NCBI RefSeq assembly: GCF_025370935.1
Contig: NC_133500.1
Location: 9,958,994 to 10,022,993 of the forward strand
Direction of reading: 5' to 3'
Source: Choristoneura fumiferana
Lineage: Eukaryota > Arthropoda > Insecta > Lepidoptera > Tortricidae
Length of the DNA: 64,000 nucleotides
Positions 10,619-21,744 of the stretch are shown one piece after another (within the stretch, counting starts at the first letter, position 1; each line of letters opens with the position of its first letter). The position numbers were made by a program, and so were the translations under genes. The notes beneath the pieces are model-generated. The model made no database searches and was not told where the DNA came from. It saw only the letters and a program-made list of their open reading frames with translations.

Positions 10619-10848
10619 ATAACCTAACCAACAAAAAGTTGGAAAACCCCCGACTTTGTGTGTGGCTGAACCGATTTTGATGAAACATATCTAAGAACCA
10701 TCGCTAGAAAACCTGCTTTAAATTAAAAAAAAACCACATTCAAATCGGTCCATCCGTTTAAGAGCTACGGTGCCACAGACAGACAGATAGACACACACAT
10801 AGCGGTTCAAACTTATAAAACCCCTCTTTTTGCGTCGGGGGTTAAAAA
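10619..10848 (+). mobile_element. Family M1 short element
   Basis: Begins AACCTAACCAACAAAAAG and ends TGCGTCGGGGGTTAAAAA. AACCCCCGAC near the left and GTCGGGGGTT at the right are 10-bp inverted repeats. The middle carries GGCTGAACCGATTTTGATG, CTAAGAACCATCGCTAG and a GACA repeat. Four further copies lie at 15959, 23246, 25942 and 36643, plus a partial one at 15785. Confidence 0.8.
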
Positions 10849-10890
10849 TGACAATGATGAAGCGCGTCAAAGCTCGGGAGTGGGGGCCCG

Positions 10891-10933
10891 TGACGTCACT
10901 CCTTAGAAATAATTGTACGTAGGTGTGACGTCA
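10891..10933. promoter_or_regulatory. Two perfect CRE/ATF palindromes
   Basis: TGACGTCA occurs at 10891-10898 and again at 10926-10933, 35 bp apart; the second lies in the longer palindrome TGTGACGTCACA. This is the known CREB/ATF site. No adjacent gene or core promoter is seen, so function is speculative. Confidence 0.4.
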
Positions 10934-11043
10934 CACGTAACTTTAACCCGCTATTTGTATTTTTTTTAACTGACCAAAGAAAAAATGTGTCCAATCTATC
11001 AAGGTTTTAGGGATCTAGCCTCTTACCTTGTACGCTTGTGGCG

Positions 11044-11209
11044 CTTGTACACGTCCGTTGTTTCATCGGACAACGGAACGCTTTTTTTGCCGGACTTGCG
11101 GTGTTGTATGGCTAAGTCGCCGGACAGTGTCCGCTGCATGTACACACATTCATTGTAAGCCATGTACAACACCGCAAGTCCGGCAAAAAAAACAACGGAC
11201 GTCTACAAG
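11044..11209. mobile_element. Foldback element with an extra hairpin in one arm
   Basis: The outer arms 11044-11062 and 11191-11209 are complementary with one mismatch. The inner arms (around TTGCCGGACTTGCGGTG and CACCGCAAGTCCGGCAA) are perfect. On the left, 19 bases between outer and inner arm form their own hairpin (TCCGTTG...CAACGGA), so the sequence can extrude a branched cruciform. Confidence 0.8.
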
Positions 11210-11540
11210 TAGCCTAGCCCTCTTAGTTCCAGCAATAAAAAATAGTTGTTAATTTTCGCATTTCATTAAATCACTCCGTATAATAAAATTGTACTATGAA
11301 TTTATAAATTCCCGTTACCAAATTCATTACACAGAAGATAAAGATATGCAATACGATATTAATTCCGACATTAATGTACCGAGCTACATGCACCGCGTAG
11401 CTTTATGTGATGCGTTAGTCCAATAAAATGAAAGCTACGTTAACGTTATAATTCACTGATCCAGGAGTCAGGTGTTACTTTGCAGAAGTAATTGCGATGC
11501 ACTAGTAGCAAGGTAAATATACTATAGTTCTTATTGTTAT

Positions 11541-11720
11541 TGTTAGGCTATTCTCTCTCACTGCTGAATAAAGGCCTCCTTCCAATACCACTACTCTGTG
11601 TCCACTGGATACAAGGGCCTGTCCTTCAAGAGGCAGTCCAGTTCATCCCACCATTAATTTCTAAGTCTGCCATCGCCTTTTCGAGTTGGTGGGCGTCCAC
11701 TAGGTGGCTATCTTGGTCTT
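11541..11720 (-). mobile_element. Degenerate RTE-like LINE C-terminus
   Basis: Minus-strand translation in shifting frames gives RWWDELD followed by WKEAFIQQ and a stop where the family has W (TGG to TGA). The family pattern is T-R-W-x-D-[DE]-[LI] ... E-A-Y-V-Q-Q-W. Heavily decayed; frameshifts separate the pieces. Confidence 0.45.
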
Positions 11721-13287
11721 TTACTCGTCCGGCATAGTTTATTGACATAGGCTATTTTAGAATTCAACTCAAACAGCGCACGCATGCGTTCTCCATCGCT
11801 ACGTGCTACGGAGTTTTCGTAGAAGCGCCTACGAGCACATCGTAGCATTTACATCGGTCGTCTGCAGTTCCTAAATAAATCAATACATAAATAACACTAC
11901 TTAGGTACCTCTCTTTTCAAGGTAATTTAAGTACCTAATTTGAGTTTAGTTTTTCTATTTATACTATTATGTAACACTGTGGAACATGACTTCTATGTAT
12001 TGAGGTGGGCGTAAACAGCTGCGACTCAGTTTATACTAATGCAGCTGCTTACGAACTTTCTGTTTTTAAATAACCATGTTATTATGTTCAATAAAAATCT
12101 TTAAATCTTTAAATTTATAGTTAAGTACCTCCTTTAAAATAAACAATAAACACATTAGGTAATATAATAAGGTAATAAGAAATTTACAAAAGAATCGGTA
12201 ACTGTGTATACAAACAAAAAATCCTACAGTACTGATCGAAATTCGGAAAACAATTAAATGTCAGGCAAAATTAAATTACCTTGTCAAATATGAATATAAT
12301 TTAAAATAAATATATCAATAATCGGTCATATTAAAATGTGTCAATGTAAATAATATACATTCTATACTATAATGTAAAATACTTTATAGTTTAAGTCCGA
12401 GGGTTAGGACATAGTACAGATTTTACCCTGAATAATCGCTTAGTTCCCACGGGACGCAGACGAAGTTATAGGAAATTAAGTTCTTTATAAGATTCACATA
12501 GACAGGCGTCCAATTGGCCAGTTCGAGTTTCGGTGTGAACGACGAGCCTAATGACAGAGCGAGCGCGTGAATAGAACTCATTACCGCTAAATGCGACAAA
12601 AGACGAGAACCTTTTGATGGAATTTTGGTTTATGGCTTTGTCTCTTTAATCCGATGTTTTGACATCGTAGTTAGCCGGAGAGAAAAAAGAAATTCGATTA
12701 TATTGGAATTTGTTTTCGATGGAATGGAACAAAGCGTTTAGGAGTAAACGGGCCTTTGCTAAAAAGTATAATGAGGTTTTTTAAAACGAAAAAGTTTTTC
12801 AGGCACTCTAGCCAGGATTTTAAAATATCAAAAAGTTATCAGAGAGTACGGAAATAAGAAATGAAATTCGACGATTCCTTTTCGTTTTCTTATTGTTGTA
12901 CGTGCGATAATATTTATATGTATCGGTAATGTATTTTTTCAGAGGGTAATAATAACAAACAAACATCTCTATAACTCATCATCTCCATATATTAAATTTC
13001 AACTTAAGTGGTTCACATCACACTTAATTGCATAATTAAAACTTCTGCACTAACTTTCTCATTTATAATATTATAAGTAGAAGGAAGTACTGAAACGACT
13101 TAAAAATTCCTCCACTAATGGAAAGCAACACTATCCCTGATCAATGTAACTATGATCTGTCCCACCGGAGGAGAAGCAGCAGCGTGTTAGCAGTGAACAG
13201 TGTAAGGTGATTTTTCACGACGACGAGAATTTAAATTTTTATGGCGCACGAGAATGCATACAAATTTCAATTCTCGTCTCGCCTCAA
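11721..13287. other. Mostly unassigned; possible LINE tail near 12115
   Basis: At 12088-12115 the text CAATAAAAATCTTTAAATC with a repeated CTTTAAAT looks like an AATAAA-plus-microsatellite LINE tail. A scrap resembling the LEP1 3' region (GGGACGCAGACGAAGTTA) is at about 12448. Nothing else named. Confidence 0.35.
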
Positions 13288-13627
13288 TTAGCTTCTACAG
13301 ACTCACGCGAGAAGTCTCGCCGAGAAGTCTTGCCGAGAAATTGCGCGAGAACCGAGAAGGCATCTACACTCATGCGACCTTCTCATTCGCATTCTCGTTC
13401 GTTATCCGGAATGGGCGACAGTGCAGCGGCTTTGGTTTTGTGTGCATTAGCATATTATAATCTTTAAGAATGTGATACCGTTCTCGTTCCTCGCCCGAGA
13501 AACGTTTTGAAAATACCGACACCGATCGGAGAACAGGCGAGCGCGAGAACGAGACGGCGAGAAAGCGATCACATTCACGCTTCTTGGGTGTTCTCGGGGG
13601 TTCTCGGCGTGAGTCTGTAGACGCTAA
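13288..13627. mobile_element. 340-bp TIR element rich in GAGAA words
   Basis: The left end TTAGC-(T)-TCTACAGACTCACGC and the right end GCGTGAGTCTGTAGA-(C)-GCTAA are inverted, with one mismatch and one indel in about 27 bp. The interior is dominated by CGAGAA on one strand in the left half and by both orientations in the right half. No known superfamily termini; the interior frames are overlapping shadows. Confidence 0.75.
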
Positions 13628-13698
13628 ATCAAAATCCCCACAAGAATCTACTATTGCAAACCCGCCTGCCAAGCGAGGCGATTACAGCAATCCTGAGA

Positions 13699-13828
13699 GC
13701 CTTATTGTCTAATGCGCGGGCTCTTGCGTGCCGTCGCTTTCACCATCTCTTTCTGTCACCATCTTACCGTTAGAGAGAAAGAAATAATGAATGCGATAGC
13801 AAGCGTCCGCGTGTTAGACAATACGGCC
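13699..13828. mobile_element. 130-bp palindromic MITE, family M2
   Basis: GCCTTATTGTCTAATGCGCG on the left is inverted as GTTAGACAATACGGC on the right. The arms continue through CTTGCG/CGCAAG-type and ATCTCTTTCTG/AGAAAGAAAT sequences, so almost the whole element folds on itself. Related copies are at 29062-29192 and 55853-55967. Confidence 0.8.
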
Positions 13829-15152
13829 CCTGGCCCGAAATGAATCGTGTTCTTTGGGGAGAGGCGCACATTGGTTGGTTATGGACTGCACGCATATAGT
13901 CACACGAGTAAAGTTCAAAGCACCGCATCGCGCCAAAATATGGTGCACTGGCAGTGTGGCCATGTAGTGAGCCTAACTTGCAACTATGTGAACACTACAT
14001 CGCAAATGACCCCTTACGGACCAAATTAAGACGTTTCACGTAAAAACAAAATGAATCGTCGCTCCTTTTAAAAATAAAGTTATTACGAGCTATTATGTGA
14101 ATGGCAGGCGCAACGCTACGTTTGCCGGGCGGTACAACTCATTTGTCGGACTTATGACAACACGGCCGGGTGGTGGGAAAGTTAAAAGGGGTCGTTTTCC
14201 ATTGCCGCCGCTCCTCGGGGACCGACGCAACCAAATTAAGTTTATTCAGGAACGGTTTGTTAGGGTTAGTGAGGTATAATAGTCAGTTAGTGATAAAGTA
14301 AAGTAACATAAAATCCTGTACGCCAGTGGCGTGTAACATCTATATATTAACATCCGGATTTTCTACGTTTTTAGTAGGTATATATTAAGTTCTCATCGAT
14401 GTGAATGAATCAATGACCTTAATAGGAATAAATCATCTTTATACCTAATTTTTTTTAAGTGACATCAGCAATGGCAAGTTTGGCAAAGGTTATGGCGTAA
14501 CTGCGAGGTATTCCATCCGTAGACATATCTAACTCACACTTCTCCCACGTTCCGTGCTGCCACACGAAAATGTACACTTTACGCACCTGTTGTGCACAGT
14601 TATTACCTAATATTATAGTATACGACACAGTTGCTTAGCACTCCCTTTTACTAATCGGATTTTTCGGTATGTCACTTTTTTGTCGGGCACTTTGTCTTTT
14701 AATCTGGCGATTAAAATTTTATCCCCTTTCTGTCGATCGTGACAAAAAGTTTACCCAGCAAAAAGAGGCTTGTGTTAAAAATTATATTTCCACAAAAACT
14801 TATTTAGTAGTAACTCTATCTTGAGCACGTATGAGATTAGCCGCCTGCGTGCGCCCCTGTGTCGGGACACAGCGGAAAACGCGCTGTTTGCCACCATCTA
14901 TGTTTGCTGCGTTCAAATGTAGTTTCAAAGTGTGTGTAACAAATAAGGGTTAGTTTGAGGCTAAAGCTAATTAATAATTTGTCCCAATGGGATATGGTGG
15001 ACACTTATCAACGTATACTAATTAGCTCATCAAAATAATTTATTTTGAAATTAATATTAATATTAATAACTCTTTCAAAATACTTTAAAAGGCGCACTGA
15101 CTTCACATTTCAAAGTCTTTTTTTTGCATGCTATTTTCTCAACTATTTTACA
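13829..15152. other. Stretch without a recognised feature
   Basis: Slightly more G+C-rich around 14100-14240. The frames there (60 codons) have no recognised motif. Confidence 0.5.
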
Positions 15153-15537
15153 AGTATCGAAAATACAAACTGAAATATAGATGCACAGAAAAACCAGAAA
15201 AATAAGACCAGCGCTGGGAATCGAACCCAGGTCCTCGGCATTCCATGCCGTGTGCTATACCGCTACACCACCGCTGGACAACGATACAGACACGAATTTC
15301 TCCTATGCACCTCATATCTCAGCTTGTGTTGTTTCTTATTTAGCCACTTAAGCAGCGACACTAGCGACATCTATGCCGTAGCCCTCATCGAGAAACTTTT
15401 CGGCACTCCATCGGAACTAACCGCTCACCCGGACAAGAGATATCGTTATTAAGGAATCAAATTAAGATTGGTATTTTGGAATCTTTTTGTATTTTTTACG
15501 GTCATCCCGTAAAACCTATATCGAAAATACAAACCGG
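15153..15537 (-). mobile_element. tRNA-headed element, family A, copy 2
   Basis: Same structure as copy 1: minus-strand tRNA-like head (15210-15278) with GGTTCGATTCC and TGGTGTAGCGG boxes, then the conserved leader. It is bounded by a 16-base direct repeat TATCGAAAATACAAAC (15154-15169 and 15521-15536), either a target duplication or the junction of two units. Near-identity to copy 1, 8.5 kb away, suggests recent spread or local duplication. Confidence 0.75.
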
Positions 15538-15612
15538 GATGACCGTAAAAATAACAAAAAAAAAATTGGAATTGAAATAAAAAATACAAAAAGATTCCAA
15601 AAAACCAATCTT
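15463..15612. repeat. Inverted repeat at the distal end of family A copy 2
   Basis: AAGATTGG and GGAATCTTTTTGTATTTTTT (from 15463) are inverted at CCAATCTT (15605-15612) and in the bases before it. ACGGTCATCCCG is likewise inverted as CGGGATGACCGT. The second arm retains ~25 bases (the ATTTCAATTCCAA segment of copy 1) missing from the first arm, so a second inverted family A end has been joined here. Confidence 0.75.
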
Positions 15613-15784
15613 ATTTTACAAGTGTTTATTTATAAAGTAGTAATGCATTATTTTCCAGGAGTAATAGATTGGACAGTATTCAGTATATTTTTTACCGCTA
15701 CCTGCTTTTGTTAGTAGTTACATTCAAATCGCTTAAAGGTGGAACTCCAAAACTTGGTCTTTTAATAAATATCTATAGTTAATA

Positions 15785-15890
15785 ATGTATAACCTAACTA
15801 ACTTAAAAAAGTCGAAAAATCCCCGACGATTATTTCAAAGTCCAATATATCTCAACATCGGCTGAATCGATTTTTATCAAACATAGCTGC
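15785..15890 (+). mobile_element. Diverged partial M1 element
   Basis: ATAACCTAACTAACTTAAAA, ATCCCCGACGATTATTTC and GGCTGAATCGATTTTTATC follow the M1 order but break off after AAACATAG. Older and shorter than the copy 70 bp downstream. Confidence 0.55.
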
Positions 15891-15958
15891 GTCAATCAAC
15901 TTTTTAGTCTGTTATTGTGTCCCCGTAACTAAGGAGTCACCAGTGCTACCCTAGCTTA

Positions 15959-16216
15959 GATAACCTAACCAACAAAAACTTAGAAAACCCCCGACTTTGT
16001 CACTTCAAAGTTCAATATCTCAAAAACGGCTGAACCGATTTGATGAAACATGTCTAAGAACCATCGCTAGAAAACCTGATTTCAAATAAATAAAAAACCG
16101 CATTCAAATCGGTCCACCCGTTTAAGAGCTACGGTGCCACAGACAGACAGACACACACAGACACACATAGCGGTCAAACTTATAACACCCCGCTTTTTGC
16201 GTCGGGGGTCAAAAAC
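15959..16216 (+). mobile_element. Family M1 element, near full length
   Basis: Starts ATAACCTAACCAACAAAAAC and ends TGCGTCGGGGGTCAAAAA, with the internal CAAAAACGGCTGAACCG and ACCGCATTCAAATCGGTCC words. It retains the AAGTTCAATATCTC segment lost from the 10619 copy. Confidence 0.8.
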
Positions 16217-17386
16217 AGAATGAAATATTCCGGTGTGCAACAAACAATTAATCGATCATACATAGAATGAACATTTTCGAGCCGGACGTTTTGCATGGTT
16301 TGGAAGTTTGTTTAACTCCTCCCTTAAAATATGAACCACCACAAACTATTTCCACGTTCGTTAGAAACAAACAGCGTAAGATTGTTCAGCGAAAGATCAA
16401 AATTGTCCGAAGGCACTTGTCCTACTACTGACGAACCAGAAACTATTAGAGCTAGAAACTAGATAGGGCAGAAGTACCGTTTATGACCATTTATTGTTTA
16501 AAAATACGTTTGAAATAAATTTCTAGTAATAAATCATTATAAACTTCATTCGTTTCAGTATAAACTTTTGAAAACTCACTAAACATATTATTTTAATACT
16601 ATAACTTTTTATATGTGACTGCAAATGTCAACTGGCCAAAAACGGGCTTAAGGTTTTGCCGCATATATTGAAGAAAGAGAATTTTTAGAAAAGACAATTT
16701 TTATGAAGTAATTGTAATTGTACCGCATGCACGCCATATCGTTTTATAAATCCATCCATTCTACCTGACTCTATTCAGTATAAGCGACAGGAAACTGATA
16801 GTGGTTTAAACGCTCGTACAAATACCGACCTAATAGAATAGAATAGACCAAATGGTCATTTAAATAACTCAATATTAATAGTAGCCTATAGGTGCCGCGT
16901 TTTTAACACAATAAGCCAAATATACACACACGTGCAATCATCTTTATTAGAATCCGTACGCAAATTTGATTGTGCCCTCCACACACAAGCAACAAATCAG
17001 CGTGTCCCTTCCGGCCCCCCGACACTGTCACTTTATAAATCTAAATTACAAAAGGGGTTTAATAAAATGTAAAAATTAGGCGCACACCGGCGCTTTTTCT
17101 TTTTCGGCTAAAGAGTCGAGTTTCCATGGTGTATTGTGTAAATGGGGTCGTTAGGTTTTGTCGGTGGAGTTTTTAATATTTTTTTTAATTGGATCTTTGC
17201 CAAATTACACAATGGATGGTGTTAATAAAAAATGAGTTATCAGTATTTCAAGTACATTTCATCATTTCAGTGTACGCAAAAACATGTTTTTTCTCAAAAA
17301 TGACCGTAAAAGTTGACATTATTCTTTACATATCAGAAGGTGAAGGTGCATAGTTTATGGTCAGCGAAAAATTAAAAAGTTAAAAA
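16217..17386. other. Stretch without a recognised feature
   Basis: Nothing named apart from a short AATAGAATAGAATAG run at about 16834. Confidence 0.5.
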
Positions 17387-17435
17387 GATTGCAGGCGCGC
17401 TAGCTCGACAATAATGAATTAGCGCGCCTGCAATC
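17387..17435. repeat. Perfect 16-bp hairpin
   Basis: GATTGCAGGCGCGCTA (17387-17402) is perfectly inverted at 17420-17435 around a 17-nt loop. The arms are G+C-rich and sit in A+T-rich sequence (TAAAAAGTTAAAAA before, TTTTTTTTAAGTTAAAAA after). It could be a decayed MITE centre or an RNA hairpin. A 60-codon frame starting at 17465 has no recognised motif. Confidence 0.85.
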
Positions 17436-17744
17436 AGTCACATTTTTTTTAAGTTAAAAAAGCCATGGAAATGTTGGCACAAGTCGTAAACAGCCAAATC
17501 TATTGGCCGGTATCAGATATTTTGTTGGAACTCCGGACTTTTTCTATTGGGTCTGAAATAGCTTGTGGTGTTTTCGGTGGAAAAATACACCTGCAGTTTA
17601 TTTTTAATGAAAAAAGGCGGGAAAGCATAAGAAAAATATTGGAATAAAATTAAATTTTATAATAAATTTTGAGAAACAGTTTATTCTATTTCAGAATTGT
17701 TCGCCATTTTTGAGAAAAGCTTTATATTAGTCTCGGCTGGAATA

Positions 17745-17820
17745 GCAATTGCTGGCTTCGTTTTAGTTAAACGGACTCGCAACTTCGTCCGTTTAATACT
17801 CATACTCAGCCAGCAATTGC
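17745..17820. repeat. Nested hairpin
   Basis: Outer arms GCAATTGCTGGCT (17745-17757) and AGCCAGCAATTGC (17808-17820) and inner arms TTAAACGGAC (17767-17776) and GTCCGTTTAA (17787-17796) are both perfect. The small asymmetric spacers between them suggest an old foldback element. Confidence 0.8.
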
Positions 17821-18188
17821 CTACTTCCAGGCCACGACAATAATCTACTATTAATCCTATCACGCGATTGCATTTTAATTTTTATTTACATCACCATCAT
17901 CGCCGTCTTACATAAGTCCATTTGTTATGCCTTTTCATTATGTCTGGTACTATAGTAGCTACCTTTCGCAGATCGTCACTCTACCTAGCATCCTTTACCT
18001 ACTACGCATGCCGAGTACCGGTTTCTACTCGATAACTCGTTTATCCCGGTTTTCGGTTCTTCGACGGATATGACAAGACCACCTTCATTAAGCATCAAAG
18101 ACATATTCGCTACAGAGTAAAAATTGCGATCATCATCATTATCATTGGCATATGTTATCAATAAAAAATAGTTTAAGCAGCGCATTAA

Positions 18189-18335
18189 GGAGCAGCCACA
18201 CTGCTGCTTAAAAAACGGAATCACAGTGACGTACCGTAAACGTCAGGACTTTACCGAACAAAAGTCGTGACGTTTACGGCATGTCACTGCGATTCCACAC
18301 CGTTTGAGTATTTTAAGCAGCGGTGTGGCCTCTCC
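18189..18335. mobile_element. 147-bp foldback flanked by TTAA
   Basis: Begins GGAGCAGCCACAC and ends GTGTGGCCTCTCC. Complementarity continues through CTGCTTAAAA, ACGGAATC/GATTCC, CAGTGAC/GTCACTG and CCGTAAACGTCA/TGACGTTTACGG. TTAA lies at both borders (18185-18188 and 18336-18339), the target of piggyBac elements, though the termini lack the usual CCC start, so class is uncertain. Confidence 0.75.
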
Positions 18336-18340
18336 TTAAT

Positions 18341-18567
18341 TAAATAAATATCATGGGACACTTGACACCAATTGACCTAGTCCCAAACTAAGCAAAGCTT
18401 GTACTATAAATACTAGGCAACGAACGGATAAACATACTCATAGATAAATATTTACTTAAATACATATTAAACATCCAAGACCCGAGAACAAACATCCGGC
18501 CGGGAATCGAGCCCGGGACCTCAAGCTTCGTAGTCAGGTTCTCAAACCACTTGGCCATCCGGTCGTC
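18341..18567 (-). mobile_element. tRNA-headed SINE, family B, full length
   Basis: The minus strand has a tRNA-like head (18497-18565) with TGGCCAAGTGG and GGCTCGATTCC boxes. The body contains CGGGTCTTGGATG and the 3' end reads ACTAGGTCAATTGGTGTCAA then GTGTCCCATGA and an ATTTATTTA tail. Matches the plus-strand copy at 25042-25299 throughout. Confidence 0.85.
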
Positions 18568-18570
18568 CTA

Positions 18571-20215
18571 TTGGCAAAAATAATTGGCAAATAAGTCCGG
18601 TCGTGCCCAGCGACGTAAGACCCGGGGGAACAGTGCGCATGTCTCAGGAAAATGCTGCGATAGGTTCTGATATTTTGACGCATGTATCAGCGTCATAGAC
18701 ACCCGTAAACAAACGAGTTTGTTTATTTTTCTAAACATCTTTAGTCTAATTAAACGTGAATCATTAAAGCATTTTTTTTTTTTACATAACAACCTTAGCT
18801 TTTATCTTAATACAGACGACATCATAAAACAGAAGAAGACAAGCCATTAGTGTTCATAAAGTAACACAAGCATAGCACTACTGATCTTTTACCACCACTG
18901 AACTTAAACCACGTCCAAATGCATACTTAAATAGCATTTTACGAACGCGCTGACGTATCCATTCGTCCATTATTATTTATTAATCGGACAATAATAGTCG
19001 AGGTAATTGCATACAACTCACTGCGGCCGGAGGTGCGAGTCGAGTTACGAGCGCTCGTACCGAAGTTGTCGCGTTACATTAAAATGTCTCTCGGATTTAT
19101 AACTGGACCCGGAGAGATATATTTTAGGTATTTTTTATTCGCTCATTAACGAGTGGCATATAGAATTTCGTGTCGCGATTCCAGCATTAATTGCATTTGT
19201 ATGTAATTGGTGGCAATGAAGCGTCTGATGATGTCCTGTAGGTATATATCAAATTGGAAGTGGATCAAAATTAAGTCGGATGATTTGAAACAAACGATCA
19301 AATATACAAAGTAAAATAAAACTGCATGCAAAATATATATTTTTAATAAACAGTCTGCTTTTGCACATTAATATTATTATTATCAAAAGTTTCAAATCGA
19401 AAAACAGAATTAATAACAGTTTATTATCACATTTACAATTTCAAAAATAAATCTGATTGTCATAATTTAATTCAAAGTATTGTCATAATGAAATTTGTAA
19501 GCAATAATGCTCAAACTTTAATTACCTACCATAGTTTAGCAAAGCTACGTCTAGAAATTTATGATTAGACCGCGAAAGACAAAGAATCTCACTGACTCAG
19601 ACTAGATTTGAATCATTATTATAACTGGACAAGTGCGAGTCGGACTTGCGCACCGAAGGTTCCGCATACATTTGTAGGTACCTATGTCAAAATGCACTCT
19701 ATACACGGCCGTATTTAAAAAAGTGCCCTTACTTGCGACTACGTTCTATGAAACATATGGTATATTTCAACAATCTTATTAATATTAATTACACAAACAA
19801 TTAAAACTACAGCCCAGATCAACCAATTAGCAACCAATTACATTAAACCTAAAACAGAACTCATAAAGCGTCCCGCTAAATATTTAGCAAGATTAATAAG
19901 CGCCATTTAAAAACAAATGCCGACGTCAGATCTAAAGGAAAAATGGCACAAATTATATTTCCCAGCTGATTTTAACGCAGACAGATTGCAGTTTCAGCAG
20001 CTCTTCGGAGAATCACAGGCGAGATTAACTCTGAAGGAAAAATGTACGGTCATTAGTTAAGCTCAATTTTGTTTATTTACCAATTATGGCGTAAATGTGA
20101 AGACGGCCGGGCGTCCGGGCTACAGGGATGGCAGGGGGAAGTGAGGGTGATTTTTGCTGAATTCAAGGGATCATTCAACAGGTCAAATGATGTTAATATG
20201 TCTCAGAAACCACCT
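18571..20215. other. Mostly unassigned
   Basis: At 19626-19690 the text AAGTGCGAGTCGGACTTGCG followed by AGGTTCCGCA resembles a common insect dispersed repeat. A T13 tract lies near 18772. Nothing else named. Confidence 0.45.
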
Positions 20216-20345
20216 CTTAAACGATATGGCCGCCTATTGCTTACCCAGATTTTTTCTCTCTGTGTACCTGTTTTCTGTATCGTTTACCACATTGTAGAAC
20301 AGTGCAAAAGGTTCTTGGTTCTTGTTCTTGGCGTGGCATATTAAT
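20216..20345 (+). mobile_element. LINE 3' UTR fragment (CTCTGTGTACCTG family)
   Basis: GGCCGCCTATTGCTTACC and CTCTCTGTGTACCTGTTTTC followed by TGTATCGTTTACCACATTGT are shared with 39800-39905 and, in part, 52670-52749, where an AATAAAGAGT-(ATTGT)n tail follows. This copy has lost the tail. Confidence 0.6.
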
Positions 20346-21277
20346 TTTCAATTAAATCGTTTTTTTGTTTACTACAAATTTGGCAAACGATGGTAAATGA
20401 ATGTACAGAAGCAAACATTTTGTTGGACAAGTCTCATTTATGACATACGACAAAACAGTCGCAACCGTACGTTGTACGTACTCGTAGCACAAGACATACC
20501 TACAACAGTAACAGCCATAAAAAATATATAGATCAAATAACGACATATATATTTTTAATACGCGCCTGTCACGTCATACCAGCATCTTTTGTAGGCGAAT
20601 AGTTGCTCTCATTACGCGTCCATTGCCACAACACCTAATTTTTTTAACAATAACACTGAACTCTGATTCCACGTACTTTCAGTCTGTTTTTGCGAAACAA
20701 CCCCCGCCCGATATTCAACGACTGAGGGTGTAGCTGTGAAGAATGTCAGATATTCGGTGATATAAAAGACGACGAGGCAAGAGGGCAATAAATCCTGCGA
20801 ATCATTGGCATTCGTATTTGCCTTTTGTTATATTAAATTTGTCGAGTGTTGCTTATGTTTTGGCGGGACGCCCCATAATACGCGAACGCATACGCTTAAA
20901 GCGTTCAACTGAGATTAATTTGTTACTAGAATGCTTTATTATTTACGATAGTAATACAACCATTGGTCAGTGAGGAACATCAGCCGTCGACAAACACGCC
21001 AGAGGATTGAAGATGCGTTGCCAGTTCGCGACCGCATCTGCTACAGCGAACACTGCCTACGAACAGAGAACTCGCCTAGCGGGTTCTTGGCACTGAATGT
21101 GCTAGAGGGCTAATATAGAATACTAATTCTTATACTGACAATTCCAACCACTATCTTATTCACCGCGGTGGAACACAGCAGCGTGAACTGCTGCTAGTAC
21201 GACTGTTTGAGAGAAAGATTAGTGCGTAAAATATTTCGACGATTATTTTTAATTCAAAGATTTTTTTTGGTTATTGC
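20346..21277. other. Stretch without a recognised feature
   Basis: Nothing named. Confidence 0.5.
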
Positions 21278-21387
21278 CGCGGGTTCTCCGTGGATGCAGG
21301 CCGCTGCCAACCGAAACGACTGGACGTCTACGGGGGAGGCCTCTGTCCAACAGTGGACGTGCTACAGCTGAGATGATGATGATGATT
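21278..21387 (+). mobile_element. RTE-like LINE 3' end with (ATG)n tail
   Basis: CGTGGATGCAGGCCGC then GGGAGGCCTCTGTCCAACAG translates to W-M-Q-A-A ... G-E-A-S-V-Q-Q-W-T, the RTE ORF end, followed by CTGAGATGATGATGATGAT. Confidence 0.65.
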
Positions 21388-21744
21388 TTTAGTTCCTTAG
21401 TGTATGTCCTCGGAGGAAACATTTTACTAATTCAGAATTGAATTCTTTAAGGTATAGGCACAACGAAAAATCGTCATATTTTCACCGACTTTAATTTATA
21501 AAATTTATGTAACAACAATCGAATTGAGTTTTGAACTAACATGGTCTTTTTTTTAAGAAATCAGTACTGCTACTGAGAAAGTTTTACAGCAATTCCAGCG
21601 TACTCTTTGAAGGGAAAGTTGTAGTTTGAAACATATAAAACAAGTTAAGATGTTCAAAAGTTTTGCAAAAGTCGGAGTTTGCTAACTTTATAAACTAGTC
21701 TTACTGACAATCGATTCTGCTAGTATGACACCGACTCAGGTTTT

